From: JALORV01 sp035429805
GTDB lineage: Bacteria > Pseudomonadota > Gammaproteobacteria > Burkholderiales > Burkholderiaceae_F
Length of the DNA stretch: 64,000 nucleotides
Direction of reading: 5' to 3'
Assembly: GCA_035429805.1 (NCBI GenBank)
Contig: DAOMFL010000011.1
Span: 1 to 64,000 of the forward strand
In this document: in pieces, positions 1-9,050 of the stretch
Numbering within the stretch: the first letter of the stretch is position 1
Layout of the letters: each line of letters begins with the position of its first letter
Notes under the pieces: generated by a model
Told to the model about the DNA's origin: nothing
Databases searched by the model: none
Seen by the model: the letters and a program-made list of their open reading frames with translations, nothing else
Translations under genes and position numbers: made by a program

Positions 1-293
1 ACTAGGCCACGCGCCCGGCCCTGCCGCCGGGTCCTGCGTCGGTTCCGGCCCGCGGCCGTCCCAAGTGGGCTTTCAGGTTTCCCGAGTCAATTTCCGGCGT
101 GAACCGCCGCCGGGCGCGACGAAGTGCGCGTGGCGCGGATGAACGGCGAAACCACGCTTTCCTGCGACGAAAGCCCGAATGCAGCTCATGCCGCGATTTC
201 TTCGCCTCGTCGCAAGTCGCTCGCGGCGCTGCCCCTCGATGCCTAAAGTGCAGCCATCGACAACGCAGCATGACTTCCCGAAAGGACCGACCG

Positions 294-470
294 ATGAACG
301 CCAACTTCACGACCAGCCTCCAGACCCGCCTGATCGCCTTTGCCGTTGCCGTCCTGGCCAGCACCGTCGTACTGGGAAGCACCGTCGCCGGCATGCAGCC
401 GAGCGCCGAAAGCACGATGCAGGTGATCGCGCTCGACCACGTAACGGTGCGGGCGACCTCGACGAACTGA
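294..470 (+). CDS. Small single-pass or secreted peptide, 58 aa
   Basis: Encodes 58 residues. An AAGGA ribosome-binding site lies about 10 bases before the ATG. Residues 10-34 form one hydrophobic stretch that could be a signal peptide or membrane anchor. The polar tail ends in VIALDHVTVRATSTN. Short proteins of this shape, ending in a valine/threonine-rich strand-like segment, are common as hypothetical proteins in Burkholderiales; that comparison is from memory. A rho-independent terminator lies about 90 bases downstream, so this looks like a monocistronic unit. Longer overlapping frames upstream lack a good ribosome-binding site and are poor candidates. Function is unknown. Confidence 0.55.
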   Translation: MNANFTTSLQTRLIAFAVAVLASTVVLGSTVAGMQPSAESTMQVIALDHVTVRATSTN

Positions 471-561
471 ACGACGCGCGCGCGGCGCGCAGCGCCCGGT
501 CCCGCGGCAGCGACCGCGCGGCGATCTGAACTCCCCCGGCAGGTTCCTCCGCCTGCCCCAT

Positions 562-590
562 GAGCCCGGCTTCGGCCGGGCTCTTCTTTT
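562..590 (+). terminator. Rho-independent terminator after the small peptide gene
   Basis: A 9-bp perfect stem, GAGCCCGGC / GCCGGGCTC, closes a TTCG tetraloop and is followed by TTCTTTTT. This is a classic intrinsic terminator for the 58-residue gene upstream. Confidence 0.85.
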
Positions 591-803
591 TCCACTTCGC
601 GACGGTGAATGGGCGGCACATCTCCAGGGGACGGTCCATCCAATCTTCATCGGCGTGTCGAGTTCTCTTACAGCTCACCGTGAACGGTGTGTCTTTCTTG
701 TTTTGTTTCATGTACTTACGTTGCAGGCGCGAAGAATGCTTACAAGTTGTTGGCTGCCCGGGAACGGGCAGGGCGGGTGTGCTCCAACTCTGAGGGGGAA
801 TCA
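591..803 (+). other. Intergenic leader of the PEP-CTERM gene
   Basis: No gene is seen in the stretch between the terminator and the lectin-like gene. It holds a T-rich patch near 690-715 and a perfect 7-bp hairpin with a GGAA loop, CTGCCCG / CGGGCAG at 754-771, which would sit in the 5' untranslated region about 33 bases before the start codon. No convincing sigma-70 or sigma-54 promoter was found. Confidence 0.4.
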
Positions 804-1676
804 ATGTCCACACATGCATCAGGCGTGTCATTTCGCCGTCTGACCGGCCTGCTGGCACGCGCAGGCCTGTTCGCGGCTTCTACCGCCGCGGCGACGGCGG
901 CCAGCGCTGCACTCGTCATCAACTACCCGGATTTCTCCAACGTCGCGGGCCTCACGATCAACGGCAACGCGGCCCAGGTGGGCAACGTGCTGCGCGTTAC
1001 GCCGGCCAACTTCGGTCAGGCCGGCAGCACTTTTTCGACGAGCACGGTGTCGCTCGCGTCGAATGCCGCTTTCAGCACCTACTTTCAGTTCCGATTCTCG
1101 AGTCCGGGCGGGGCATGCGACGGCCTCGGAGGCTGCGGCGCGGACGGCATCGTCTTCGCGGTGCAGCCCGTTTCGAACAATGTCGGCGGGGGAGGCGGCG
1201 GGATCGGCTATTTAGGAATTCCTACCAGCCTCGGAATTGAGTTCGACAACTGGTGGAACCCGGAAGTGGGCGACATCAACAGCAACCACGTGGGCATCGA
1301 CCTCAACGGGAGCGTCAATTCCGTGGTGCAGGTTCCGGTCACGGAATCCGACCTCAATGACAGCACGGTCTGGAATGCTTGGGTCGACTACGACAGCAAC
1401 AGCCAGCAACTCGAAGTGCGACTGACGCATTCGGCGGCGCGGCCGGTGGCCGCCCTGCTGTCCTATAACGTCAACCTGGCCTCAATCCTGGGGACGACGA
1501 ATGCGTACGTCGGCTTCACATCGGGTACCGGCGCAGCGTTTGCCAACCACGACATCCTGTCGTGGCAATTGAACGACAACTACAGTCCTATCGGCACGGT
1601 CCCTGAGCCCGCCAGCCTGGCGCTGCTCGGCCTCGGCCTTGCCGGTCTCGCCGCGGTGCGGCGCCGTCGCGGCTAG
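804..1676 (+). CDS. PEP-CTERM protein with an L-type lectin-like domain
   Basis: 290 residues. The start at 804 is chosen because GAGGGGG precedes it and an arginine-containing signal peptide follows (cleavage near residue 34, after an Ala-rich stretch). The body contains IEFDNWWNPEVGDINSNHVGID, the kind of Asp/Asn-rich loop seen in legume-type lectin domains that bind carbohydrate through Ca/Mn. The C-terminus is a textbook PEP-CTERM signal: VPEPASLALLGLGLAGLAA followed by RRRR, that is, the PEP motif, a hydrophobic helix and a basic tail. Such proteins are processed by exosortase (EpsH/XrtA type) and usually act with exopolysaccharide at the cell surface. No exosortase gene is in this window. 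A terminator follows 22 bases after the stop. Confidence 0.88.
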   Translation: MSTHASGVSFRRLTGLLARAGLFAASTAAATAASAALVINYPDFSNVAGLTINGNAAQVGNVLRVTPANFGQAGSTFSTSTVSLASNAAFSTYFQFRFSSPGGACDGLGGCGADGIVFAVQPVSNNVGGGGGGIGYLGIPTSLGIEFDNWWNPEVGDINSNHVGIDLNGSVNSVVQVPVTESDLNDSTVWNAWVDYDSNSQQLEVRLTHSAARPVAALLSYNVNLASILGTTNAYVGFTSGTGAAFANHDILSWQLNDNYSPIGTVPEPASLALLGLGLAGLAAVRRRRG

Positions 1677-1697
1677 GGCAATTGCAGATACAGACCG

Positions 1698-1724
1698 GGC
1701 CTCGCTTCGGCGGGGCCTTTTGTT
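1698..1724 (+). terminator. Rho-independent terminator after the PEP-CTERM gene
   Basis: An 8-bp stem, GGCCTCGC / GCGGGGCC (one G-U pair), closes a TTCG loop and is followed by TTTTGTTTG. Confidence 0.8.
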
Positions 1725-1745
1725 TGCGCGACGTCCTTTCCCGGC

Positions 1746-1871
1746 CTACCTGGCGGAATGCCCGGCTTTCCTCCGCGGGCTCGCGGCGGCGTGCGTATCG
1801 CGGATTTCTGCGACCGCGATGGCGAGCAGGATCAGGAACGCAGTGAGAAGCAGGATGTTCAACAGGACCAT
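1746..1871 (-). CDS. Possible 41-aa single-span membrane peptide
   Basis: A short minus-strand frame starts at 1871 behind a GGAAG sequence at 5-base spacing. Residues 2-21 are almost entirely Leu, Ile, Ala and Val, a clear transmembrane helix. They are followed by EIRDTHAA and a basic tail, which predicts an N-out, C-in orientation by the positive-inside rule. It resembles no family I can name with certainty. A longer frame extends upstream to 1979, but that extension is Arg-rich and looks like read-through of non-coding sequence. The case rests only on composition and the ribosome-binding site. Confidence 0.35.
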   Translation of the reverse strand: MVLLNILLLTAFLILLAIAVAEIRDTHAAASPRRKAGHSAR

Positions 1872-2131
1872 GGTGTCTTCCGGTTCAGCAGGGGTCTCAT
1901 CCGCACGGGCACAGTGGCCGCGATGGCTGCCGCGCCTCCGGGCGCTTTCGCCGGCACAAGCCTTTGGCCAAGGTCCCATGCTCTGCCTTCGCGCTACAGA
2001 CGTTCATCCGATATGCGGCCGACACTCCAGCCAGAGCGCAGGTTCGTCGGACCCATGGAGTTGATGTCGCTCAACACGGCAGCGCACGGGCATCATCCGC
2101 ATTGCACTTGCCCGCGGACATGTAGGTTGCC

Positions 2132-2482
2132 TTGACTGCAGCGGCTCTGACGGTTCGCGTGTTCGGCCTGTACCTACTGGGACTGGGTGCCTGGTTGCTG
2201 CTGGCGCCCAACTCCCTGCTCGAACTCTTCGGTTTGCCGCGCGCCTCCGACGTGTGGATCCGCGTCGTCGGCATGCTGGTCGCCTTCCTCGGCGTGTACT
2301 ACGTCCGCGCCTCCGCGGCCGGGCTCGCGGCGTTCTTTGCGTGGACGGTACCGGTGCGCCTGTCAGTGCTCGTCTTCTTCGGCGCGTTCGTCGTGCTCGG
2401 CATGGCGCCGCCGGTGCTGCTGCTGTTCGCGCTCGTCGATGCGGCCGGCGCGCTGTGGACCTGGAGGGCGCTCCCGCGCTGA
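2132..2482 (+). CDS. Small integral membrane protein, 116 aa, about four TM helices
   Basis: The protein is hydrophobic throughout, with roughly four membrane spans (about residues 8-30, 45-62, 66-88 and 92-110). A conserved-looking LGAWLLLAPNSLLELFGLPR segment lies between the first two. The start used is TTG at 2132, preceded by AGG at 5-6 bases; a GTG nine codons later is the alternative. The layout resembles the many small uncharacterised four-helix inner-membrane proteins of proteobacteria. Its stop at 2482 lies 1 base from the end of the convergent maeB gene. Function is unknown. Confidence 0.65.
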   Translation: MTAAALTVRVFGLYLLGLGAWLLLAPNSLLELFGLPRASDVWIRVVGMLVAFLGVYYVRASAAGLAAFFAWTVPVRLSVLVFFGAFVVLGMAPPVLLLFALVDAAGALWTWRALPR

Positions 2483-2483
2483 C

Positions 2484-4757
2484 TCAGCCCCGCGCCGCCG
2501 CGGCATCGACGACCGCCACGGCCGACATGTTGATGATCCGGCGCACTGTCGACGCAGGAGTCAGTATGTGCACCGGCTGCGCGGCCCCGAGCAGTATCGC
2601 GCCGATCGTGATGCCGCCGCCCGCGGTGATGCGGAGCGCGTTGTAGGTGATGTTGGCGGCGTCAACATTCGGCATGATCAGCAGGTTCGCCTCGGCCGAC
2701 AGCGGCGAGTCCGGCATCGAGGCCTCCAGCACCACCTGCGACAGCGCCGTGTCGGCCTGCATCTCCCCGTCCACCGGAAAGTCCGGATTCCGCGCCTGGA
2801 TCAGCGCCAGCGCCTCACGCATCTTCACCGCGGACGGCAGTTCGGAGCTGCCGAAGTTCGAGTGCGACAGGAGTGCGACGCGCGGTGTGATGCCAAAGCG
2901 CTTGACGGCGTCGGCTGCCAGCATCGTCATCTCGGCGACCTGGGCGGCCGTCGGGTCCGGGTTCACGTGCGTGTCGCAGATGAACAGGTGCCGGTTCGGC
3001 AGCACCAGCAGCTGCATCGCCGCGAACGTGTGCACGCCGCTGCGCAGCCCGATCGCGGTGCGCACGTAACGCAGGTGGTCGGCATAGCCGCCGACCGTGC
3101 CGCACAGCATCGCGTCGGCGTAGCCCTTGCGCACCAGCATTGCCCCGATCAGCGTCGTGCGCGTGCGGATCTCGGTCTGCGCGAGCGACTTCGTCACGCC
3201 CTTGCGCTTGCCGAGCTCGTAGTACCCGGTCCAGGTCTCGCGAAAGCGGGTGTCGTCGAGCACGTTCACGCAGTCGACGTCGTGCCCTAGCCTCAGGCGC
3301 AGCCCGTAGCGCTCGATGCGGGCCGAGATCACGTCGGGGCGTCCAATGAGGATCGGCTGGGCAATACCCTCGTCGACCACCGCCTGCGCAGCGCGCAGCA
3401 CGCGTTCTTCCTCGCCCTCCGCGTAGATCAGCCGCTTCGGCGCCTTCTTCGCCGCGGCGAACACCGGCTCCATCGTGCTGCCCGACTGGTAGACGAAGCG
3501 GCGCAGGCTCGCCCGGTAGGCCTCGATGTCGGGCATCGGGCGTGCAGCGACTCCGCTGTCCATGGCGGCCTGCGCGACCGCGGGTGCGATGCGCTCGATC
3601 AGCCGCGGATCAAACGGCTTCGGGATCAGGTATTCCGGGCCGAAGCGCAGGCCCTCGGCGCCGTAGGCGCTGGCGACCTCGTCGGGGATCTCGGCATGCG
3701 TGAGGTCGGCGAGCGCCCGCACGGTGGCGAGCTTCATTTCCTCATTGATCGTCGTCGCCCCGACGTCCAGCGCGCCGCGGAAGATGAACGGGAAGCACAG
3801 GACGTTGTTGACCTGGTTCGGGTAGTCGGAGCGTCCAGTGCCGATGATGACGTCGGGTCGAGCCGCGCGCGCCTCCTCCGGCATGATCTCGGGCGTGGGG
3901 TTCGCCATCGCCAGGATCAGCGGCCGGGGCGCCATGCCCTTGACCATCGCGCCCGACAGCACCCCGGGACCCGACAGTCCCATGAAGATGTCGGCCCCCG
4001 GCATGGCGTCCGCGAGCGTTCGCGCCGACGTGTCGCGCGCATAGCGCGCCTTGCTTTCGTCGAGCCCGCTGCGGCCGCTGTACAGAACGCCCTTGCTGTC
4101 GGCGACGAGAATGTTCTCGCGCCTGAGCCCGAGCCGGACCAGGAGGTCCAGACATGCGATCGCTGCCGCGCCCGCGCCGGAACACACCAACTTCGCCTGG
4201 CCGATGTCCTTGCTGACGCAACGCAGGCCGTTCAGCACGGCGGCCGCGGCGACGATCGCCGTTCCATGCTGGTCGTCGTGGAACACCGGGATCTTCATCC
4301 GCTCGCGCAGCCTGCGTTCGATGTAGAAGCACTCGGGTGCCTTGATGTCCTCGAGGTTGATGCCGCCGAAGGTCGGTTCCAGTGCTGCGATGATGTCCAC
4401 CAGCTTGTCCGGGTCCTTCTCGTCGAGTTCGATGTCGAACACGTCGATGCCGGCAAACTTCTTGAACAGGCACCCCTTGCCTTCCATTACCGGCTTGCCC
4501 GCGAGCGGCCCGATGTTGCCGAGCCCGAGCACGGCGGTGCCGTTCGTGACAACGGCCACCAAATTGCCGCGCGCCGTCAGCGTGTGGGCCTCGCGCGGGT
4601 CGCGGACGATCTCGTTGCAGGCCTCCGCGACGCCCGGCGAGTAGGCGAGCGAAAGGTCACGCTGCGTGACCATCGCCTTGGTGGGAACGACCGAAATCTT
4701 GCCGTGAGTGGGCAGGCGGTGGTATTCGAGCGCGGCGTCGCGCAGCGTGTCGCTCAT
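2484..4757 (-). CDS. maeB: NADP-dependent malic enzyme with C-terminal phosphotransacetylase-like domain
   Basis: 757 residues, almost exactly the length of E. coli MaeB (759). It catalyses oxidative decarboxylation of malate to pyruvate with NADP, in the cytoplasm, supplying NADPH and pyruvate during growth on C4 or C2 compounds. The N-terminal malic domain (residues 1-420) carries SPGVAEACNEI, the HDDQHGTAIV catalytic segment and the SGAGAAAIACLDLL nucleotide-binding fold. The C-terminal third (from about 430) is phosphotransacetylase-like and in known MaeB proteins acts as a regulatory acetyl-CoA-sensing part rather than an active enzyme. The start is supported by GGAGGAGG seven bases upstream. 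It is divergent from the transporter-acyltransferase at 4938. The location fits the glyoxylate-shunt genes found later in the window. Confidence 0.95.
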   Translation of the reverse strand: MSDTLRDAALEYHRLPTHGKISVVPTKAMVTQRDLSLAYSPGVAEACNEIVRDPREAHTLTARGNLVAVVTNGTAVLGLGNIGPLAGKPVMEGKGCLFKKFAGIDVFDIELDEKDPDKLVDIIAALEPTFGGINLEDIKAPECFYIERRLRERMKIPVFHDDQHGTAIVAAAAVLNGLRCVSKDIGQAKLVCSGAGAAAIACLDLLVRLGLRRENILVADSKGVLYSGRSGLDESKARYARDTSARTLADAMPGADIFMGLSGPGVLSGAMVKGMAPRPLILAMANPTPEIMPEEARAARPDVIIGTGRSDYPNQVNNVLCFPFIFRGALDVGATTINEEMKLATVRALADLTHAEIPDEVASAYGAEGLRFGPEYLIPKPFDPRLIERIAPAVAQAAMDSGVAARPMPDIEAYRASLRRFVYQSGSTMEPVFAAAKKAPKRLIYAEGEEERVLRAAQAVVDEGIAQPILIGRPDVISARIERYGLRLRLGHDVDCVNVLDDTRFRETWTGYYELGKRKGVTKSLAQTEIRTRTTLIGAMLVRKGYADAMLCGTVGGYADHLRYVRTAIGLRSGVHTFAAMQLLVLPNRHLFICDTHVNPDPTAAQVAEMTMLAADAVKRFGITPRVALLSHSNFGSSELPSAVKMREALALIQARNPDFPVDGEMQADTALSQVVLEASMPDSPLSAEANLLIMPNVDAANITYNALRITAGGGITIGAILLGAAQPVHILTPASTVRRIINMSAVAVVDAAAARG

Positions 4758-4869
4758 GGCAGCCTCCTCCGGCGGGTTTGCTCCCGACGCTCCACGAGGA
4801 GCGGGGATGCCTTCCCTTTCGTTGTCTGTACGCGAAGGTTAAGACGTTGCGCGTCGCCTGCCAAACGAC

Positions 4870-4878
4870 TGACATAAT
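4870..4878 (+). promoter_or_regulatory. Candidate extended -10 promoter element
   Basis: TGACATAAT matches the extended -10 form TGnTATAAT. It would start transcription near 4885, about 50 bases before the TTG start of the transporter-acyltransferase gene. TTGCGC at 4847 could be a -35, but its 20-base spacing is too long for a strong fit. Confidence 0.4.
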
Positions 4879-4937
4879 CGGGGAGCGGTTCATCCCGGGG
4901 CCGACTGGCCCCCACCGCAACCGAGCCGCGTGATCCT

Positions 4938-6839
4938 TTGAGCGCAAAGAACCAGTTCAGCCTGCTGCGCGAGCGGCGCTTTGCGCCGCTGTTCTGGGTG
5001 CAGCTCCTCGGCGCGGCCAACGACAACATCTTCAAGTTCGCCTTCACGCTGCTGGCGACGTACGCAGCGGCGCGCTGGGGCAACATCGATCCGCACTTTG
5101 CCGGATTCCTGATCGGTGCGCTGTTCATCGCGCCCTTCATGCTGTTTTCGGCGACCAGCGGACAGCTGGCGGACAAGCTCGAGAAATCCTGGTTCATCCG
5201 CCGCGTGAAAGATGCCGAAATCGTCGTCATGCTGATCGGCGGAACGGGCCTCGCGCTGCAGTCGGCTTCCCTGGTCTACGTCGCGATCTTCCTGCTCGGC
5301 CTGCAGTCGACCGTCTTCGGACCGGTCAAGTACTCGTACCTGCCGCAGCACCTTGACTCCCACGAGGTGACGGGCGGCAACGGCATGGTCGAGATGGGGA
5401 CTTTCGTCGCGATCCTGCTCGGGACAATCGGCGGCGGGCTGCTGGTCGGCCAGTTCGGCGAGAACGGCGCGCTGGCAACGGCCGCGGTCGCGCTGGTGAT
5501 CGCCGTGCTCGGCCGCATCGCCGCCCAGTATGTGCCGCACTCGCCGGCCGCGGACCCCGCGCTCACGGTCAACTGGAATCCTTTTACCGAGACCTGGTCC
5601 AACCTCAAGATCGCGCGCCGGGATGCCGCCGTCTTCAACTCGCTGATCGGAATCTCGTGGCTCTGGTTCTTCGGGTCGATCTTCCTGACGAGTTTCACGC
5701 CCTACGCGCGTGAGAACCTGGGCGGCAACGAAGGCGTCGTGACATTCCTGCTCGCGGTGTTCTCGATCGGCATCGGCACCGGGTCGCTGGCGTGCGAGAA
5801 GCTGTCCAAGCGCCGGGTCGAGATCGGGCTCGTGCCGTTCGGCTCGATCGGCATGACTGTGTTCGCGGTCGACCTGTACTTCGCCTCGACCGCGTTCGAG
5901 CCGATGACCGGGGGCACGTTGCCGCAGTTCCTGTCCGCGCCGGGAGCCTGGCGCATCGTGCTCGACCTCGCGCTGCTTTCGCTGTTCGCAGGCCTGTATT
6001 CCGTTCCCCTGTACGCGCTGATCCAGACGCGCGCCGAACGCTCGCATGTGGCGCGCATCGTCGCGGCGAACAACATACTTAACGCGATCTTCATGGTTGC
6101 GGCGTCGCTGATCGCCACCGCGCTGCTCGCATCGGGCCTCAGCATCCCGCAACTCTTCTTCGTCACGGCGCTGATGAATGCCGCCGTCGCGCTCTATATC
6201 TACAGGCTGGTGCCGGAGTTCCTGCTGCGTTTCCTGGCGTGGATCCTCGCGCACACGATCTACCGCATCCGATCGGTCAACACCGACGCTATCCCGGTGG
6301 AAGGCGCGGCCGTGCTCGCCTGCAATCACGTCAGCTTCGTCGATGCCGTGCTGATCATGGGCGAGAGCCCGCGACCGATCCGGTTCGTCATGGATCACCG
6401 CATCTTCAAGGTCCCGCTGATGAACTGGTTCTTCAGGAACGCGAAGGCGATCGCCATCGCGCCGGCGCGCGAAGACCCGAAGATGTTCGAAGGTGCCAAC
6501 CAGCGCATCGATGCCGCGCTCGCCGACGGTGACCTCGTTTGCATCTTCCCGGAGGGCAAGATCACGTACGACGGCGAGCTGAGTCCGTTCAAGCAGGGCG
6601 TGCAGAGAATCGTCGAGCGGGTTCCGGTTCCGGTCTATCCGATGGCGCTGCGCGGCCTCTGGGGATCATTTTTCTCCCGGTATGGCGGCGCGGCTTTCTC
6701 GCGGCCGGTCGAGGCGCGCCTGCGGCGCGGGCTGCGCTCGAAGGTCGAACTGATTGTCGGCGCGCCGGTGCCGCCGGACCAGGTGACGCCGGAGCTGCTG
6801 ATGCAGCGCGTCGCCGCACTGCGAGGCGACGAGACGTGA
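4938..6839 (+). CDS. MFS lysophospholipid-transporter-like / PlsC-type acyltransferase fusion
   Basis: 633 residues in two parts. Residues 1 to about 410 form a 12-helix MFS transporter resembling LplT, beginning NQFSLLRERRFAPLFWVQLL and containing LLGAANDNIFKFAFTLL. Residues about 440-633 form a PlsC-type glycerophospholipid acyltransferase with the catalytic NHVSFVD box (HX4D) near residue 463 and FPEGKITYDGEL near 537. LplT normally flips lysophospholipid inward, and PlsC/Aas re-acylates it. The fusion therefore looks like a one-protein phospholipid repair device lacking the acyl-ACP synthetase domain found in full Aas. TTG is the only start that keeps the conserved N-terminus. The stop overlaps the GTG start of a patatin lipase, which could supply the lysolipid substrate. 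Confidence 0.85.
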   Translation: MSAKNQFSLLRERRFAPLFWVQLLGAANDNIFKFAFTLLATYAAARWGNIDPHFAGFLIGALFIAPFMLFSATSGQLADKLEKSWFIRRVKDAEIVVMLIGGTGLALQSASLVYVAIFLLGLQSTVFGPVKYSYLPQHLDSHEVTGGNGMVEMGTFVAILLGTIGGGLLVGQFGENGALATAAVALVIAVLGRIAAQYVPHSPAADPALTVNWNPFTETWSNLKIARRDAAVFNSLIGISWLWFFGSIFLTSFTPYARENLGGNEGVVTFLLAVFSIGIGTGSLACEKLSKRRVEIGLVPFGSIGMTVFAVDLYFASTAFEPMTGGTLPQFLSAPGAWRIVLDLALLSLFAGLYSVPLYALIQTRAERSHVARIVAANNILNAIFMVAASLIATALLASGLSIPQLFFVTALMNAAVALYIYRLVPEFLLRFLAWILAHTIYRIRSVNTDAIPVEGAAVLACNHVSFVDAVLIMGESPRPIRFVMDHRIFKVPLMNWFFRNAKAIAIAPAREDPKMFEGANQRIDAALADGDLVCIFPEGKITYDGELSPFKQGVQRIVERVPVPVYPMALRGLWGSFFSRYGGAAFSRPVEARLRRGLRSKVELIVGAPVPPDQVTPELLMQRVAALRGDET

Positions 6840-7885
6840 CGGGTCACCGCGAGCGCCGGGCGCCACGCGCGCGTCGTCCCGCGGGACCCATCGTCAATCT
6901 CGCCCTTCAGGGCGGAGGCTCGCACGGCGCCTTCACCTGGGGCGTGCTCGACAGCCTGCTCGAGGACGGCCGGCTGCGCTTCGAGGGCATCACCGGCGCC
7001 AGCGCCGGCGCGATGAATGCCGTCGTGCTCGCCGAGGGCTGGCGGCGCGGCCGCGCGGCAGGCCGTGATCCCGCCGCGGAAGCGCGGTCGCATCTCGGCA
7101 GCCTGTGGGAAAAGGTCGGAGCCCTGCCCAATGTCTTTGCCGCGACGTCGGTGGCGCCGGCGCTGGCGCAGGGCGCCGCGACGCTGATGGACCTGTGGTC
7201 GCTATTTCTGACACCGTACCAGCTGAATCCTTTCGACTACAACCCGCTGCGCGAGCTGCTGGACTCGCTGGTCGATTTCGAGGCGCTGCGTGCCGACGCG
7301 CCGTTCAAGCTGTTTGTCTGCGCGACCAACGTGCGGTCCGGGCGGGCGCGCGTATTTCGCGAATACGAACTGACCTGCGACATGCTGCTGGCGTCGACGG
7401 CGCTGCCGACGTCGTTCCGGGCGGTCGAGATCGACGGCGAGGCGTACTGGGATGGCGGCTACATGGGCAATCCGGCGTTGTATCCGTTGTTCTATGCAAC
7501 CCGGACCGCCGACCTTCTTCTGGTCCCGATCAATCCGCTGAACCGGCCCGAACTCCCGTCCACGCCGCAGGACATCCTCGAGCGGATCAACGAGATCAGC
7601 TTCAACGCGGCGCTGCTGCACGAACTGCGGGCGATCGCGTTCGTGCAGCGCCTGCTTGACGAGCAGCGGGTCGATCCGAAGCGCTACAAGCGGGTCAACC
7701 TGCACATGATCGAGGCGGAGGATGCCCTGCGCAGCTTCGGCGCCGCGACCAAGTCCGACACGTCGCCAGGCTTCATCGCCGACCTGCACGCGATCGGCCG
7801 CGCGGCGGCGTCGGACTGGCTCGACCGGTCGATTCATTATGTCGGGCACGCACCCGGCGTCCGCATTGCCGAGCGGTTTCTTTAG
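6836..7885 (+). CDS. Patatin-like phospholipase
   Basis: 349 residues. The GTG start at 6836 overlaps the TGA of the upstream acyltransferase (GTGA), suggesting translational coupling. The patatin hallmarks are all present: the oxyanion-hole GGGSHGAF near residue 25, the nucleophile elbow GASAG near residue 55 and the DGG of the catalytic Asp in YWDGGYMGNPAL. Patatins use a Ser-Asp dyad to hydrolyse acyl chains from glycerolipids. No signal peptide is seen, so it is likely cytoplasmic or peripherally membrane-bound. The N-terminal 15 residues are very Arg-rich. Coupling to an acyltransferase suggests phospholipid remodelling; that role is inference. Confidence 0.88.
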   Translation: MTGHRERRAPRARRPAGPIVNLALQGGGSHGAFTWGVLDSLLEDGRLRFEGITGASAGAMNAVVLAEGWRRGRAAGRDPAAEARSHLGSLWEKVGALPNVFAATSVAPALAQGAATLMDLWSLFLTPYQLNPFDYNPLRELLDSLVDFEALRADAPFKLFVCATNVRSGRARVFREYELTCDMLLASTALPTSFRAVEIDGEAYWDGGYMGNPALYPLFYATRTADLLLVPINPLNRPELPSTPQDILERINEISFNAALLHELRAIAFVQRLLDEQRVDPKRYKRVNLHMIEAEDALRSFGAATKSDTSPGFIADLHAIGRAAASDWLDRSIHYVGHAPGVRIAERFL

Positions 7886-7908
7886 TCGAGGCACTCGCGA
7901 CTTACAAT
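7881..7908 (+). promoter_or_regulatory. Weak candidate promoter before aroC
   Basis: TACAAT at 7903-7908 is a good -10 hexamer. TTTAGT at 7881, 16 bases upstream, is a poor -35 that overlaps the stop of the patatin gene. aroC starts 35 bases downstream. Confidence 0.3.
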
Positions 7909-7943
7909 CGACCGGGTTTCCTCGCTTGGGCGCGCAGCACTCC

Positions 7944-9050
7944 ATGGCCGGCTCCACTTTCGGACACCTGCTTCAGGTCACCAACTTCGGCGAGTCGCAC
8001 GGCCCGGCAATCGGCTGCGTGATCGACGGCTGTCCGCCGGGGCTGGCGCTGGCGGAATCCGACCTGCAACCGGACCTCGACCGGCGCAAGCCGGGAACCT
8101 CGCGGCACGTGACGCAGCGCCGCGAGTCGGATCAGGTCGAGATCCTGTCCGGGGTTTACGAGGGACGCACCACCGGTACGCCGATCGCTCTGCTGATCCG
8201 CAATGAGGACGCGAAGAGCAAGGATTACGCGGCCATCGCCGACACGTTCCGCCCCGGGCATGCCGACTACACGTACTGGCGCAAGTACGGCACCAGAGAT
8301 CCGCGCGGCGGTGGCCGCTCATCCGCGCGCCTCACGGCCCCGATGGTCGCGGCGGGCGCCGTGGCGAAGAAGTGGCTGCGTGAAAGGTACGGCACGCGCA
8401 TTCGCGGCTGCATGCAGCAGCTGGGACGCATCGTCATACCGTTCGAGTCCTGGGACGAAGTCGACCGCAACCCGTTCTTCGCGCCGAATGCCGGCATCGT
8501 CGCTGAACTCGAAGCGGCGATGGACGACCTGCGCAAGAGCGGTGACTCGGTCGGCGGGCGGCTGCGCGTGGTTGCGGGCGGCATGCCCGTCGGGCTCGGT
8601 GCGCCGCTCTTCGACAAGCTCGACGCCGACATCGCCTACGCCATGATGGGCATCAACGCGGTCAAGGGAGTGGAAATCGGCGCCGGCTTCGGCAGTGTCG
8701 GGCAGCTGGGTTCGCAGCACGGCGACGAACTGCTGCCCGACGGGTTTGCCTCGAACAACGCCGGCGGCGTCCTGGGAGGAATCTCGAGCGGCCAGGACAT
8801 CGAGGTTTCGATCGCCGTCAAGCCAACGTCGAGCATCCGCCTGCCGCGGCGCTCGGTCACGCGCTCGGGTGCGGCGACGATCGTCGAGACCCATGGACGG
8901 CACGATCCCTGCGTCGCCATCCGCGCAACGCCGATCGCCGAGGCGATGCTGGCGCTGGTACTGATGGACCACGCCTTGATGCATCGGGCGCAGAACGCCG
9001 ACGTGCAACTGGGCATCGCGCCGCTCGCCGCGCGTTCCTCGATCGGCTGA
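7944..9050 (+). CDS. aroC: Chorismate synthase
   Basis: 368 residues, close to the usual 360-370. It catalyses the last shikimate step, 5-enolpyruvylshikimate-3-phosphate to chorismate, using reduced FMN without net redox change. The opening STFGHLLQVTNFGESHGPAIG contains the conserved His (residue 19). RPGHADYTYWRKYGTRDPRGGGRSSAR and the later GHDPCVAIR-type segment (residues about 314-322) are family signatures. ATG at 7944 matches the family's conserved N-terminus; a longer reading frame upstream is not homologous. The stop shares one base with the ATG of the downstream MFS gene (TGATG). Chorismate feeds the trp genes at 20.3-23 kb. Confidence 0.96.
   Translation: MAGSTFGHLLQVTNFGESHGPAIGCVIDGCPPGLALAESDLQPDLDRRKPGTSRHVTQRRESDQVEILSGVYEGRTTGTPIALLIRNEDAKSKDYAAIADTFRPGHADYTYWRKYGTRDPRGGGRSSARLTAPMVAAGAVAKKWLRERYGTRIRGCMQQLGRIVIPFESWDEVDRNPFFAPNAGIVAELEAAMDDLRKSGDSVGGRLRVVAGGMPVGLGAPLFDKLDADIAYAMMGINAVKGVEIGAGFGSVGQLGSQHGDELLPDGFASNNAGGVLGGISSGQDIEVSIAVKPTSSIRLPRRSVTRSGAATIVETHGRHDPCVAIRATPIAEAMLALVLMDHALMHRAQNADVQLGIAPLAARSSIG

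Noticed and set aside
711..726. Possible sigma-54 -24/-12 site before the PEP-CTERM gene
   Set aside because: A TTGCA is present but the GG of the -24 element is missing at the required spacing.
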